A stretch of DNA of 64,000 bases from Mesostigma viride. Taxonomy: Eukaryota > Streptophyta > Mesostigmatophyceae > Mesostigmatales > Mesostigmataceae. The position numbers and the translations under genes are program-made. The notes below the pieces were generated by a model. That model ran no database searches. It saw only the letters and a list, made by a program, of their open reading frames with translations, and was not told the DNA's origin. Below, in pieces: positions 1-8,527 of this stretch. Where the stretch lies: assembly GCA_009746045.1 (NCBI GenBank), contig RPFO01002095.1, forward strand, positions 1 through 64,000, read 5' to 3'. Every line of letters begins with the position of its first letter. Positions within the stretch are counted from its first letter, which is position 1.

Positions 1-1578
1 TGGAAACTGGGGGTTAATAATAATCTGCAGCTACTGAGTTTACTAAGTACAATGCCGATGAGCGGTTCTACTTACTGGAAATCACTATCATTTTTCAAAT
101 TGACCAGAAATGCCCTAAGCGGAGAGATAGTAGCTAAATTACCTTTGCAAGGAGAATGGCGTGGTGTACCACAATCAGGAGTATTACTTATGGGCAGGCG
201 GGGTCAATTATTTAATTTTAATCCGTTTTACAGGATTGGCGGCGGCGGTAATTACAATGTAGTAGTCATCGCACCTTCTGGAAGTGGAAAGACCTTTACT
301 TTAGAGGATCTTGTGACGAGTTGCCTTGCACAAGGGGTAGCAGTTTTTGTCATGGATATTGGAGCAAGTTACAAGAATATCTGTGAACTTCTAGGAGGAG
401 AAATGCTACGTTTTGATCGGGGCAGCAAGTTATCATTAAATCCGTTTGCCGGTTTAAGCAGTAGCGGAGCGGTATATACCAAGGCATTATCATTGCTTAC
501 GCAAGGGGTCGATCTTAAAAAAGTAGCTGAAATTACCGGCCTTACGCAAGAAAAGGTAGAAGCATTAGCAGTCGGTAAATCAGCAGCAAGTAACTTGGAA
601 AAAGAGAAGGAAGGGATTGAGGTATTGGAAATCAAGGATAAAAAGATAAGTGGTAAAACACATTTTGTAACGAAAGACAGCATGATTTATGCAAAAGCCA
701 TGGTTGCTTCAATGTGCGGTTTAAGCGGAGATGTTAGAGGCGAAGCGGTGATCGAGAGAGCAATAGCTGAAGGGATAGCAGAATATGGCACCGATCTTGA
801 TATTACAAAATTGGCTAAGGTGTTTGAAGAATTGAAGGATCATCGAGGGAATCCCGTTGCAGGAGCGTCAGCTATGTCCGATAGTCTGTATCCGTATACG
901 GAGCAGGGTATTCACGGCCGTTATTTTAAATCCGGTAAAGAGGCTAGTTTCAAGGAAATGCTGACACTTTTTGAACTTGAAGAAATCAAAGACGATGAGC
1001 CTCTTTTAGCCGTGGTACTACAAATAATACTGATGCAGATTACGATGCAGTTTTTGTGCGGTGATCGGAGTCGTTATTTTATGCTGGTAGTTGATGAGGC
1101 TTGGCTGATTATGGATTTTGCGGCTTCGTTTCTGGAGCGGTTTGCTAGGACTGTTAGAAAATACGGAGGTAGTCTGGTTGTATGTACGCAAGATTTATCC
1201 AGTTTCAGTAAGGGCCCATCGCAAAGGGCAATACTTGAATCCTCTACGTGGAAATTAATTTTACAACAAAAAGAAGAGGGAATAACTACCTTTGCTAAGG
1301 AAGAAGGATACCTGCCTTACTTGGATTTAATCCGTTCTGTTCGAAAATGCTCTGCTAACCGTTTTTCAGAGATCCTAATCGATACTAACGGTGCCAAGGT
1401 GGTAGGAAGGCTTGTCACCGATCCTTATAGTACGGCTTTATATTCTACGGAAAAGGATGATTTTAGCTTTTTAATTAATCAGGAAAAAGCCGGTAAGAGC
1501 AAGCATGAGGCCATTTTACAATTATCGAAGAAATATGGAAGCGTCGAGGAAGATTTTAGGTACGTAGAAAAGGAATAA
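1..1578 (+). CDS. traC: F-type T4SS ATPase TraC, C-terminal part (cut at window edge)
   Basis: The reading frame is open from base 1, so the gene starts outside the window; the ATG at 52 is only an internal codon. TraC is the VirB4-type ATPase that powers pilus assembly at the inner membrane. Seen: a Walker A segment (APSGSGKTF) about 75 residues after the internal Met at 52, a Walker B segment (MLVVDEAW) near residue 345 from that Met, followed by the typical RKYGGSLVVCTQDLSSF arginine/sensor region. About 525 residues are present of the 800 or more usual for the family. It is followed after 2 bases by the trbI-like gene, so it heads the visible part of the transfer operon. Family assignment is firm. 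Confidence 0.93.
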   Translation, partial: WKLGVNNNLQLLSLLSTMPMSGSTYWKSLSFFKLTRNALSGEIVAKLPLQGEWRGVPQSGVLLMGRRGQLFNFNPFYRIGGGGNYNVVVIAPSGSGKTFTLEDLVTSCLAQGVAVFVMDIGASYKNICELLGGEMLRFDRGSKLSLNPFAGLSSSGAVYTKALSLLTQGVDLKKVAEITGLTQEKVEALAVGKSAASNLEKEKEGIEVLEIKDKKISGKTHFVTKDSMIYAKAMVASMCGLSGDVRGEAVIERAIAEGIAEYGTDLDITKLAKVFEELKDHRGNPVAGASAMSDSLYPYTEQGIHGRYFKSGKEASFKEMLTLFELEEIKDDEPLLAVVLQIILMQITMQFLCGDRSRYFMLVVDEAWLIMDFAASFLERFARTVRKYGGSLVVCTQDLSSFSKGPSQRAILESSTWKLILQQKEEGITTFAKEEGYLPYLDLIRSVRKCSANRFSEILIDTNGAKVVGRLVTDPYSTALYSTEKDDFSFLINQEKAGKSKHEAILQLSKKYGSVEEDFRYVEKE

Positions 1579-1580
1579 TT

Positions 1581-1982
1581 ATGATGAGTCTAAATATGAA
1601 ACTCGCTTATATTGCAATCTTATTGGTCATTATCGGTTTTTTAAGCGGTTGGCTCGGTTGTTTGTTTTTTGGAAACCTAGCGGGATCGGTACGGGTACTT
1701 TTTGTTTCTGAAGAAGCACTTGTTGCTTTAGAGGAAGAGCGTATTAAAAATCTCTCCGAAAGTCATGGGATGGAAAACTCAAGGGCAGCAGGAAGCATAT
1801 TTTTCGGCAAACCGGAACTTGCTATACAAAAGATGGAGCAGATAGCAGGGAGCTTTGCAGATAAAAGGACTAAGGTTTTAATTGTAAGCAATAAAAAAGG
1901 CTACGCTCGTAATGGAGCAGGAATATCGGACATTATTCACAAAGAGCTAGTCAAAGTTTTAAGTGCAGAGAAGGAAGTTTAA
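1581..1982 (+). CDS. TrbI-like F-type conjugation membrane protein
   Basis: A 133-residue protein with one N-terminal membrane segment (about residues 8-30, ending in GWLGCLFFG) and a soluble tail. Size, topology and position directly after traC and before traW match TrbI of the F plasmid, an inner-membrane protein that affects pilus outgrowth and retraction. The C-terminal part (KTKVLIVSNKKG-like stretch followed by a helix) fits the TrbI family pattern, but similarity is weak by eye. It starts 2 bases after traC stops, so translation is probably coupled. A lineage-specific small T4SS protein is the alternative. Confidence 0.6.
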   Translation: MMSLNMKLAYIAILLVIIGFLSGWLGCLFFGNLAGSVRVLFVSEEALVALEEERIKNLSESHGMENSRAAGSIFFGKPELAIQKMEQIAGSFADKRTKVLIVSNKKGYARNGAGISDIIHKELVKVLSAEKEV

Positions 1983-2024
1983 GAATTATCGAATTGTGGA
2001 GAGGAAAAGTAGGTAAGAGGAGAT

Positions 2025-2468
2025 ATGGATAAATTAAAAAAAACAGAGTTAACCGGGACTTTGTCTGCTATTAAGATAGAAATAATCTTTATGGTTTATG
2101 GAATTTTTTTAATAGGTTTTTGTTTATATGATTTAAGTAGGTGGTTTTTATTAGTAATTTACTGTTTAGTTCTCTGTGTTTTATATCTTATAGGCCGGTG
2201 GTTGTGTAATAGACGGAAATTGTCTAGAGCTGGGTTTCAGGGTGATTTCTACGATTTGGTTATTATGCTCCAAGAGCAAGGTTTCGAGCTTAAGGCACTT
2301 AATACAAATCTCTATATTTTTCATACCTTGACAAGGTTTCTTCCTAATTATTCTCTTTTTGTTTATATGGATAAGGAAGGATTTACTATTTTGGGTACAA
2401 AAGGAGTTTTAGAGTGGTTTGCAAGAAATAACAAAGAATTCAAATTAATAGAAAAATCGAATAACTAG
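2025..2468 (+). CDS. Small two-helix membrane protein of the tra operon, unknown
   Basis: A 147-residue protein not assigned to a family. Two hydrophobic segments lie at about residues 18-38 and 40-62, followed by a basic stretch (RWLCNRRKLSR) and a soluble C-terminal domain of about 80 residues. A purine-rich GTAAGAGGAG sequence sits just before the ATG and supports the start. It lies between the trbI-like gene and traW, where F-type operons often carry small accessory membrane proteins, so a role in the transfer apparatus is plausible but only inferred from position. Confidence 0.55.
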   Translation: MDKLKKTELTGTLSAIKIEIIFMVYGIFLIGFCLYDLSRWFLLVIYCLVLCVLYLIGRWLCNRRKLSRAGFQGDFYDLVIMLQEQGFELKALNTNLYIFHTLTRFLPNYSLFVYMDKEGFTILGTKGVLEWFARNNKEFKLIEKSNN

Positions 2469-2726
2469 AATTAATAGGATGAGAATTACACTGACGATTG
2501 ACAAAGGTATTAACATATGACGCACATATATATTCCCGAAATAACCATCGTGATAACTTGTATATAGATGCCATGATATATAAAAGGTAAATACTAATAA
2601 CGGTGTTAGAAAAATAAGTGAAATATAATTAGTTTTGATTGCAGAAAGAATAGGATTAATAAAAGCTTTATTTATTATTTCGTGTACTGGATTTCCAGCA
2701 GAAGCATCAAATATAAACGAGTTACA
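2445..2726 (-). other. Open minus-strand stretch resembling a decayed membrane protein
   Basis: The gap between the small membrane gene and traW (2469-2784) has no plus-strand gene. On the minus strand a 93-codon frame is open from a TAA at 2729-2727 down to the TAA at 2447-2445, encoding a protein-like sequence with two hydrophobic stretches (around ISLIFLTPLLVFTFYI and SIVSVILILLILVI). It has no ATG, GTG or TTG at its head, and its 3' end overlaps the upstream plus-strand gene, so if it was a gene it is now a remnant. It could also be chance. Confidence 0.22.
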
Positions 2727-2784
2727 TTAAATTAGTTAAACAAATTAAGATAATAGGAAACGAGAATAAAAAAATCAATAATAT

Positions 2785-3432
2785 ATGAAGAACCTTGTTA
2801 TAAGTATATGGATACTAATGATTTGTTCTACGACTACGGCACTTGGCTTTGATTTTGGTAAGGTTGGAACAAGTTTTGTAGTTGAGGAAGAAGGTTTTGT
2901 GGAAATGATGCTGCGGAAATTAAAAGAGGTAAATTGGGAAGCAGAAAATGAGAAAATGAAAAGCATTGCGATAAGAAGGGTGCAGAATCCTATAGCAGTA
3001 GCAGGAATCAAGCCTGCTACCGAGAATAGGGAGTTTTGGCATGATCCGACTTATACGCTTAAGGAGGACGTTGTCCTGCCGTGCGGTAAGATATTACACA
3101 GAGCTGGGAAGGCGGTAAATCCTTTGGATTATATGGATTTAGAACGCAAGTTATTCTTTATTGACGGAAGGGAAGCAATGCAGGTTGAGTGGTTAAAGCA
3201 GCAGTTGGTACCTGATAGTAGTAATGAGGAGAACAAGCCGGAGAATAGGGTTATTTTAGTCGGTGGTAGCGTATTTGATTTACAGGAGGAGCTTGGTAGC
3301 GAGGTATATTTTGATCAGGCGGGGGAACTAACTACGAGATTTGGTATTAGGGGAAGCCCTGCGCTCGCCAAGCAGGATGGAAAGCTGATCCGGGTTGAAG
3401 AATTTTGTTTAGATGAGATAGATAGGAAATGA
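2785..3432 (+). CDS. traW: TraW, F-type pilus assembly protein
   Basis: A 215-residue periplasmic protein with a cleavable-looking N-terminal signal (residues 1-19, ...STTTALG). TraW with TrbC and TraU assembles the F-type channel and pilus. The middle and C-terminal parts are typical: DVVLPCGKILHRAGKAVNPL, then FFIDGREAMQVEW, a thioredoxin-like VILVGGSVFDL strand and the FGIRGSPALAKQDG segment seen in TraW/TrbC-like folds. Its stop overlaps the traU start as ATGA, showing translational coupling. Confidence 0.93.
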   Translation: MKNLVISIWILMICSTTTALGFDFGKVGTSFVVEEEGFVEMMLRKLKEVNWEAENEKMKSIAIRRVQNPIAVAGIKPATENREFWHDPTYTLKEDVVLPCGKILHRAGKAVNPLDYMDLERKLFFIDGREAMQVEWLKQQLVPDSSNEENKPENRVILVGGSVFDLQEELGSEVYFDQAGELTTRFGIRGSPALAKQDGKLIRVEEFCLDEIDRK

Positions 3433-4535
3433 ATATTGACCGAAAGGAATCGGTCTTTAAGATGATGCAGTCTTGGCGGATAGCGAATCATCTTAAAGAC
3501 TTGGCACTACAAAAAAAGTATATAGCAATTTTAATAACGGCTATTTTTTTACCTTTTTCGAGTAATGCAAGCGTAACGTGCAGAGGTCATTTTGTCAATC
3601 CGATAACTGACGTTTGCTGGAGTTGCCTCATGCCGATTTCAATTGGCGGTATACATATCGGCAAGGGTGGAACACCCAAAAAGCGTGATACCAAAAACCC
3701 AAAAAATCCTGTTTGTCTCTGTAGTAAGGGAACTCCGCCGGTACCGATTCCCGGGTTGTCGATCGGTTTCTGGGAGCCCGTGCGTTTAGTTGACATAACA
3801 AGAACGCCTTATTGCATGGTGAATTTAGGCGGGATCAGTATAGGCAGTGATATGCGCAAGATCAGTAGTTACGAACGTCGTAATAGTGCTGCCGGCCGGC
3901 GGGGGCATTTTAGTTTCCACCATGTTCATTATTATGTTTATCCGCTGATTTACTGGCTCGAGCTTATAACCGATTTCGGGTGTCTTGAACAATCAACTTT
4001 TGATGTAGCGTACATGAGCGAGTTTGATATTACGTGGAACGATCCCAAAATGCAGAGTCTGCTCAATCCCGATGCTATTTTATTTGGTAATCCTATAGCT
4101 CAGGCGGCTTGTAGCCTGGATTGCGGGGCAGCAACCTTTAATTTGCCTGATGATAATATGTTCTGGTGTGCGGGTTGCTGGGGCAACATGTATCCTTTAA
4201 GCGGAGCAAATGCCGACCATATTGGAGGGGTAGGAAACAGCAGTTTGCTTACAATGCGGATTTTAAACAAATTACATAGGATTGGTCTTGCTCGGGAGAC
4301 ATCTACTTCTAACGGCGGGGTTAATGGCCCATTATGTAGGAAACCAATAAATTTAAAGCTGAAGAAAAGCCAATACAAACTGCAGATGGTTCATCCAAAA
4401 ACAACATCTGACGGTATAGGTTGCTGGCCTCTTGGGCTATCTGACATGCTTTATCAGGCGGGCAAGGAATATCCGTATGACGGACAAGATTGGGGGTATC
4501 TATTATGGCGAAAAACGAACTGCTGTTTACTTTAA
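3429..4535 (+). CDS. traU: TraU, F-type conjugation protein
   Basis: A 368-residue exported protein. The first 48 residues contain a basic head, a hydrophobic core (YIAILITAIFLPF) and SSNAS, a likely signal peptide cut just before the mature VTCRGHFVNPITDVCW. The many cysteines and the segments CWSCLMPISIGGIHIG, DFGCLEQSTFDVAY and FWCAGCWGNMYP are hallmarks of TraU, which is needed for DNA transfer and pore formation in the periplasm. The ATGA overlap with traW fixes the start used here. Its 3' end overlaps trbC by about 30 bases. Confidence 0.94.
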   Translation: MNIDRKESVFKMMQSWRIANHLKDLALQKKYIAILITAIFLPFSSNASVTCRGHFVNPITDVCWSCLMPISIGGIHIGKGGTPKKRDTKNPKNPVCLCSKGTPPVPIPGLSIGFWEPVRLVDITRTPYCMVNLGGISIGSDMRKISSYERRNSAAGRRGHFSFHHVHYYVYPLIYWLELITDFGCLEQSTFDVAYMSEFDITWNDPKMQSLLNPDAILFGNPIAQAACSLDCGAATFNLPDDNMFWCAGCWGNMYPLSGANADHIGGVGNSSLLTMRILNKLHRIGLARETSTSNGGVNGPLCRKPINLKLKKSQYKLQMVHPKTTSDGIGCWPLGLSDMLYQAGKEYPYDGQDWGYLLWRKTNCCLL

Positions 4536-5149
4536 AGGTGATAATTTCGGTGCTGATATTTTTTACGGCGAAACCTGTTTTTGCAAACGGTTATCCAGAA
4601 ATTAGCAACCAAGATCGGGAATGGGTTATGAATCTGGCTACGAAATCGCTTAATTCGGTAATGGAAGGGATAAAAGATAAATACCTTGAGTACCAACGGA
4701 GTATTGATGCTGCTCGCAAGCAGGATGAGGCAGAGGTGTATAAGTTGCCTGATGAAAAAGCAACTTTAAGAGTGTTTGTAAGTTCCAGTATGAGTGAAGA
4801 ACTACTTAAGTCTTATGTAAAGGCTGCGGGAAGATATAACGCCATACTGGTTTTTAAAGGTCTCCCTAAAGGATCATGGCAGGAATTAAGTAGAATTGTA
4901 GCAATCATGAATGATAACAACGATGAAATACAGATTCAGCTTGATGATGAAGCGTTTAATCGCTTTGCCGTTAAAAGTGTTCCGACTTTTGTCTTAAGTA
5001 AAGCAGACAGGCAATTCTGGCAAGAAGGTGTAGAGGAAATTTTTGATCGGGTTGTTGGCAATATTGGAATTAGCGGCGCATTAAAACTAATGGCAGAAAA
5101 AGGAGATCTAGCGGAGATAGCAAGAGAAATCATGGATGGTGAACGCTAA
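4505..5149 (+). CDS. trbC: TrbC, F-type pilus assembly thioredoxin-fold protein
   Basis: About 214 residues. I place the start at 4505 because a GGGGG ribosome-binding stretch lies 8 bases upstream; an in-frame ATG at 4490 is less well placed. A signal peptide runs to about residue 23 (TAKPVFA). The core carries LRVFVSSSMSEELL and the VKSVPTFVLS segment, the cis-proline corner of a thioredoxin fold, which are characteristic of the F-type TrbC family. TrbC interacts with TraW in the periplasm. Its stop codon overlaps the next ATG (TAATG). Confidence 0.92.
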   Translation: MAKNELLFTLKVIISVLIFFTAKPVFANGYPEISNQDREWVMNLATKSLNSVMEGIKDKYLEYQRSIDAARKQDEAEVYKLPDEKATLRVFVSSSMSEELLKSYVKAAGRYNAILVFKGLPKGSWQELSRIVAIMNDNNDEIQIQLDDEAFNRFAVKSVPTFVLSKADRQFWQEGVEEIFDRVVGNIGISGALKLMAEKGDLAEIAREIMDGER

Positions 5150-6207
5150 TGGTTGGAATTGTGTGGCTAGCCGTTTTCTGTATTTTTTGTTTGTCTGTAA
5201 GTAGCAAGGTAATTGCAACTAGCTATAGAGATCCAACGAGCAAGACCAATGTAAACGTCCAGACCGATCTGTTCAGGAAATCGGTAGGGGATGTTGAAGC
5301 ATTTAAGAATCAGGTACGGGAAGATGAAAAGGAAGCAATAGAGAAGTTAAGATCAGGTGGCGACCACGGCGTGGAATTCATTGCCGGTACTAGTAGAAAA
5401 GAAATTGATGAAAATACATCGGAGCTTAGCACCATAAGAGCTGATGAGTTAAATGATAGAGGGAGAACAAAATTATTAAAGGAAAAGCTGCTTGAAGAGA
5501 TTTACGTTGATGAAAGCAATCCTCTTATGGTAGCTCACCGCAAGGATGCCGAGAGAATAGCGGAGGGTAGCAAGGATTTACTTGGTTCTCTACTTCTTTC
5601 CTTAAAGGAGCGTCTTGGAGTGGACTGCTATACCGTAAAAGGAAATAAGGAAATCGAGCCGGAGCATCATATTAAGCTTAAAGAGCAACAAATTAAGGAA
5701 ACTATTTATGACCAAACTATGTGTGAAGAGCCAAGAAACAGATACAACTGTCATGATGCTTTAACTCTTCGCTGTAACAAAAAAGGTATAGCGTGGGGGC
5801 CGTGGCAAAATAGGTCAATGATTACGACTTTTGGAGCAACACCTAGGCATTGGTGGACTGTAGGACGGCATACCGATTCAACTTATCACGGAAGAAACGG
5901 TCACGGTCTTAGTTGCGGCAAATGGACGATCAACTCTGCCTATAGTCAGGAAATGGCAACATATATAGCAGGTATGATCGGTGCTAGACCTGAGCAAGTT
6001 TATGTAGGTTATCAGAACATAGTACTTGTGCCTGCTCCGAATCGCGGGTCAGTTAACGTAGATTTTAGCAATTGTCATTTAGGGTGGTTTGGTATGTATA
6101 TTGATGTAGTACCTGTTCGGGTAACCTTCCATTATCAATATAGGGACGGATACCCTATATGTGAGCAGTGGAGCGAAGATTGGAGTGAAACATGTATAAT
6201 ACAATAA
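5149..6207 (+). CDS. traN: TraN-family mating-pair protein, copy 1 (variable C-terminus A)
   Basis: A 352-residue exported protein with an N-terminal signal (cleavage near KVIA-TSYRD). In F systems TraN is the outer-membrane protein that stabilises mating pairs by recognising a receptor on the recipient. Residues 25-215 (DPTSK, DLFRKSVGDVEAF, EIYVDESNPLMVAHRKDAERIAEGSKDLLGS, YDQTMCEE) are nearly identical to the second copy at 6414, while the last 140 residues (GPWQNRSMITTFG to WSETCIIQ) share no evident similarity with it. In this lineage the traN function seems divided between this N-terminal type gene and the cysteine-rich gene at 7466. The family call rests on context and the N-terminal half. 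Confidence 0.75.
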   Translation: MVGIVWLAVFCIFCLSVSSKVIATSYRDPTSKTNVNVQTDLFRKSVGDVEAFKNQVREDEKEAIEKLRSGGDHGVEFIAGTSRKEIDENTSELSTIRADELNDRGRTKLLKEKLLEEIYVDESNPLMVAHRKDAERIAEGSKDLLGSLLLSLKERLGVDCYTVKGNKEIEPEHHIKLKEQQIKETIYDQTMCEEPRNRYNCHDALTLRCNKKGIAWGPWQNRSMITTFGATPRHWWTVGRHTDSTYHGRNGHGLSCGKWTINSAYSQEMATYIAGMIGARPEQVYVGYQNIVLVPAPNRGSVNVDFSNCHLGWFGMYIDVVPVRVTFHYQYRDGYPICEQWSEDWSETCIIQ

Positions 6208-6413
6208 AAACGATAATCTTCGTTCTAATAATTGCCACTTTTAAGTTTGTGCTGGTTTTTGGAAATAGCGAAATCGTTCTCGCAAGCTCAAGATTTGCTT
6301 CGAACTATTCTTGTAGTGATACGGGTAAGGTTTACCGTAAGTGGTGCATTAAAACTAATGGTGAAAAAAGAATAACTATCGGAAATAGCAAAAGAAATCC
6401 TGGAGGGAATGCA
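6192..6413 (+). pseudogene. Remnant of the 5' end of the cysteine-rich traN gene plus 3' end of trbC (duplication junction)
   Basis: This stretch begins like the gene at 7466: a signal-like hydrophobic head and then SSRFASNYSCSDTGK, matching CGRFVSDYPCTDIGK of the intact gene. It breaks off after about 55 codons and runs into a sequence (about 6371-6413) that matches the last codons of trbC (compare 5108-5149: the ATAGCAAGAGAAATC block recurs as ATAGCAAAAGAAATC). The frame stays open into the second traN copy, so a fused 425-residue product from the ATG at 6192 is possible, but a separate start at 6414 has a strong GGAGG. I read it as the scar of a tandem duplication. Confidence 0.75.
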
Positions 6414-7469
6414 ATGATTGGAATTCTGAAGCTAATAGTTTTTTGTATCTTTTATTTGTCTGCAAGCAGCAAGGTAATTGCGACTAGCTATAAAGACCCA
6501 ACGAGCAAGAGCAATGTAAACGCCCAGACCGATCTATTCAGAAAATCCGTAGGGGATGTTGAAGCATTTAAGAGTCAGGTACAGGAAGAGGAAAGGGAAG
6601 CAATAGAGAAGTTAAGATCAGGCGTTGATCATGGCGTGGAATTTATTTCCGGTACAAGTAGAAAAGAAATTGATGAAAATACATCGGAGCTTAGCACCAT
6701 AAAAGCTGATGAGTTAAATGATAGAGGTAGTACCCAATTATTAAGGGAAAAGCTGCTTGAAGAGATTTACGTTGATGAAAGCAATCCTCTTATGGTAGCT
6801 CACTGCAAGGATGCCGAGAGAATAGCGGAGGGTAGCAAGGATTTACTTGGTTCTCTACTTTTTTCCTTAAAGGAGCGCCTTGGAGTGGACTGCTATACCG
6901 TAAAAGGAAATAAGGAAATTGAGCCGGAGCATCGTATTGCGCTCAAGGAAGAACAAATCAGGGAAACTATTTATGACCAAACAATGTGCGAGGAATCAAG
7001 AAACAGATATAGCTGCCATGACGTGCTAACTACAAAGTGCAAACGAAGGGGAGCGGTGGGGGAGTTGAAACATGTATTTCGCGTAAGTTCCTTTACTTTT
7101 GGTTGTCAGTTATCACACTTTTACGAAAGGAATTTAGGATATAACCCGTGTTTTTGGACTGGGGAACAAGGAGAAATCGACCTAGCCCCTTTTTTTCCTG
7201 AGATTAAACGAATGTTAGCATCTCCCCGCCCTCATTATAGTTTATCTCCCGAAGTGCCTTTTAAACTAGTTGATGTTAATAAAATCGTACTACCGCCACA
7301 GCGTCATCATCTCCTTCACTTAAAGGTACAAAAAAGAACCGGAGAATGGTTTGAACCGGATTGGTCAGCTACAGAACAAAGCTATGGTGCATATCCCTTG
7401 TTCTACTATGACGAAGGTTGTGTTGAGTGGGTTGATGAATGGGATGAGGTATGCGGGTTGGAATCATGA
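6414..7469 (+). CDS. TraN-family mating-pair protein, copy 2 (variable C-terminus B)
   Basis: A 351-residue paralogue of the gene at 5149. The start at 6414 is chosen because GGAGG lies 7 bases before the ATG and because it gives a protein of the same length and with the same signal peptide as copy 1. Residues 25-215 match copy 1 almost everywhere; from about residue 216 on (GAVGELKHVFRVSS... to DEWDEVCGLES) the sequence is unrelated. Both C-termini end in a similar pattern of aromatic residues plus W-x2-x-C, which suggests a shared fold with diverged surfaces. Its stop overlaps the next start (ATGA). Confidence 0.75.
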   Translation: MIGILKLIVFCIFYLSASSKVIATSYKDPTSKSNVNAQTDLFRKSVGDVEAFKSQVQEEEREAIEKLRSGVDHGVEFISGTSRKEIDENTSELSTIKADELNDRGSTQLLREKLLEEIYVDESNPLMVAHCKDAERIAEGSKDLLGSLLFSLKERLGVDCYTVKGNKEIEPEHRIALKEEQIRETIYDQTMCEESRNRYSCHDVLTTKCKRRGAVGELKHVFRVSSFTFGCQLSHFYERNLGYNPCFWTGEQGEIDLAPFFPEIKRMLASPRPHYSLSPEVPFKLVDVNKIVLPPQRHHLLHLKVQKRTGEWFEPDWSATEQSYGAYPLFYYDEGCVEWVDEWDEVCGLES

Positions 7470-8527
7470 AAATATTAAAAGTAGTAATGATAATCTGGGT
7501 ATTACTTAGTAGCAATTTAGCTTTGTGCGGCCGTTTTGTGTCTGATTACCCGTGTACCGACATAGGTAAAACCTGCGTCAGTAGCGGCGAGCGGATTATA
7601 GACGGGGAAAAGGTATATAGAGATTGCTGGGAATGGAAATACACTAAAACCTGTAATTATCCAAGCAAGAATAACTGCCGGGTTTATAGCCATTGCTATT
7701 TTGTAGCAAACGGAAGTTGCCTTCTTACCGATAGCAGGGGATCGTGTGTTAATCAGCAAAAGGAATTCTCATGTAAACGCAAAGAGCAAATAACTATAAC
7801 CGGCCCAGAAGTTAGAACAGGGTTAAAAGAAAAAGAAGGCCCGGATCAGCTGGTTTGCACCGATATTCCCTGTATTGACGGCAATTGCGTTGATAAGAGT
7901 TATACCACCAACGGCGAGATGATGGATTCTATATCAAGACTTTACGCTATTAGTAAAATGAAACCTGACAAGGATGGTAATTTCAGCCTTTTTCAAGGTA
8001 GCGGTCAACATTGTTCAAAGAAAGCAACCAGTTATACGAATTGCTGCAGTCAGAACCCTAAAGGCTGGGGTAAAGAGATTGGTGCAAAGTGCAGTAAGGA
8101 CGAAAACCTGCTTGCAGAAAGGAGGTCAAAAAATCTATGCGTTTATGTCGGAAAAACAAAGGTAAAGACACTAGGAGCAACTACTGTTGTAAAACACCAC
8201 TTTTGCTGCTGGGGCAATATGCTCGATAAGGTGGTACAGGTACAGGGCAGAAAGCAACTTGGTACGAATTTTGGTAGCGGAGGTTCACCGAATTGTCGAG
8301 GGTTAACGCTTGAAGAGATACAGAGAATAGACTGGGAACAAGTAGATTTTACGGAGTTTATTGAGGATTTTAAGCTTAAGTTTTTTGGGGGCTATAAAGC
8401 CCCAAGTTCTGCGGCTTTAGGTAAAACGGTAAAGCAGGGAGTATCCGGTATACGTACAGGTGATACGAATCCGGATAATCAGGATAATAACAGGAGCGGC
8501 GTAAATGAGAAAGCGGTATTCGAATAG
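7466..8527 (+). CDS. traN: TraN, cysteine-rich C-terminal type
   Basis: About 353 residues. The ATG at 7466 overlaps the upstream stop as ATGA and is preferred over the in-frame ATG at 7451. A signal peptide ends near NLALC-GRF. The body is very cysteine-rich (for example SDYPCTDIGKTC, DCWEWKYTKTC, FSCKRKE, YTNCCSQNPKGWG, HHFCCWGNMLDKVVQ), and the CCS...GWG.. and FCCWGN..DK..QxxGRxQLG motifs are characteristic of the TraN C-terminal half. It acts at the outer membrane in mating-pair stabilisation. Its end overlaps traF by 23 bases. Confidence 0.88.
   Translation: MKILKVVMIIWVLLSSNLALCGRFVSDYPCTDIGKTCVSSGERIIDGEKVYRDCWEWKYTKTCNYPSKNNCRVYSHCYFVANGSCLLTDSRGSCVNQQKEFSCKRKEQITITGPEVRTGLKEKEGPDQLVCTDIPCIDGNCVDKSYTTNGEMMDSISRLYAISKMKPDKDGNFSLFQGSGQHCSKKATSYTNCCSQNPKGWGKEIGAKCSKDENLLAERRSKNLCVYVGKTKVKTLGATTVVKHHFCCWGNMLDKVVQVQGRKQLGTNFGSGGSPNCRGLTLEEIQRIDWEQVDFTEFIEDFKLKFFGGYKAPSSAALGKTVKQGVSGIRTGDTNPDNQDNNRSGVNEKAVFE

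Noticed and set aside
6192-7469. A single 425-residue fused protein over the traN duplication junction
   Set aside because: A GGAGG site in front of the ATG at 6414 and the match in length and signal peptide to copy 1 favour a separate start; the first part is the scar of the duplication.
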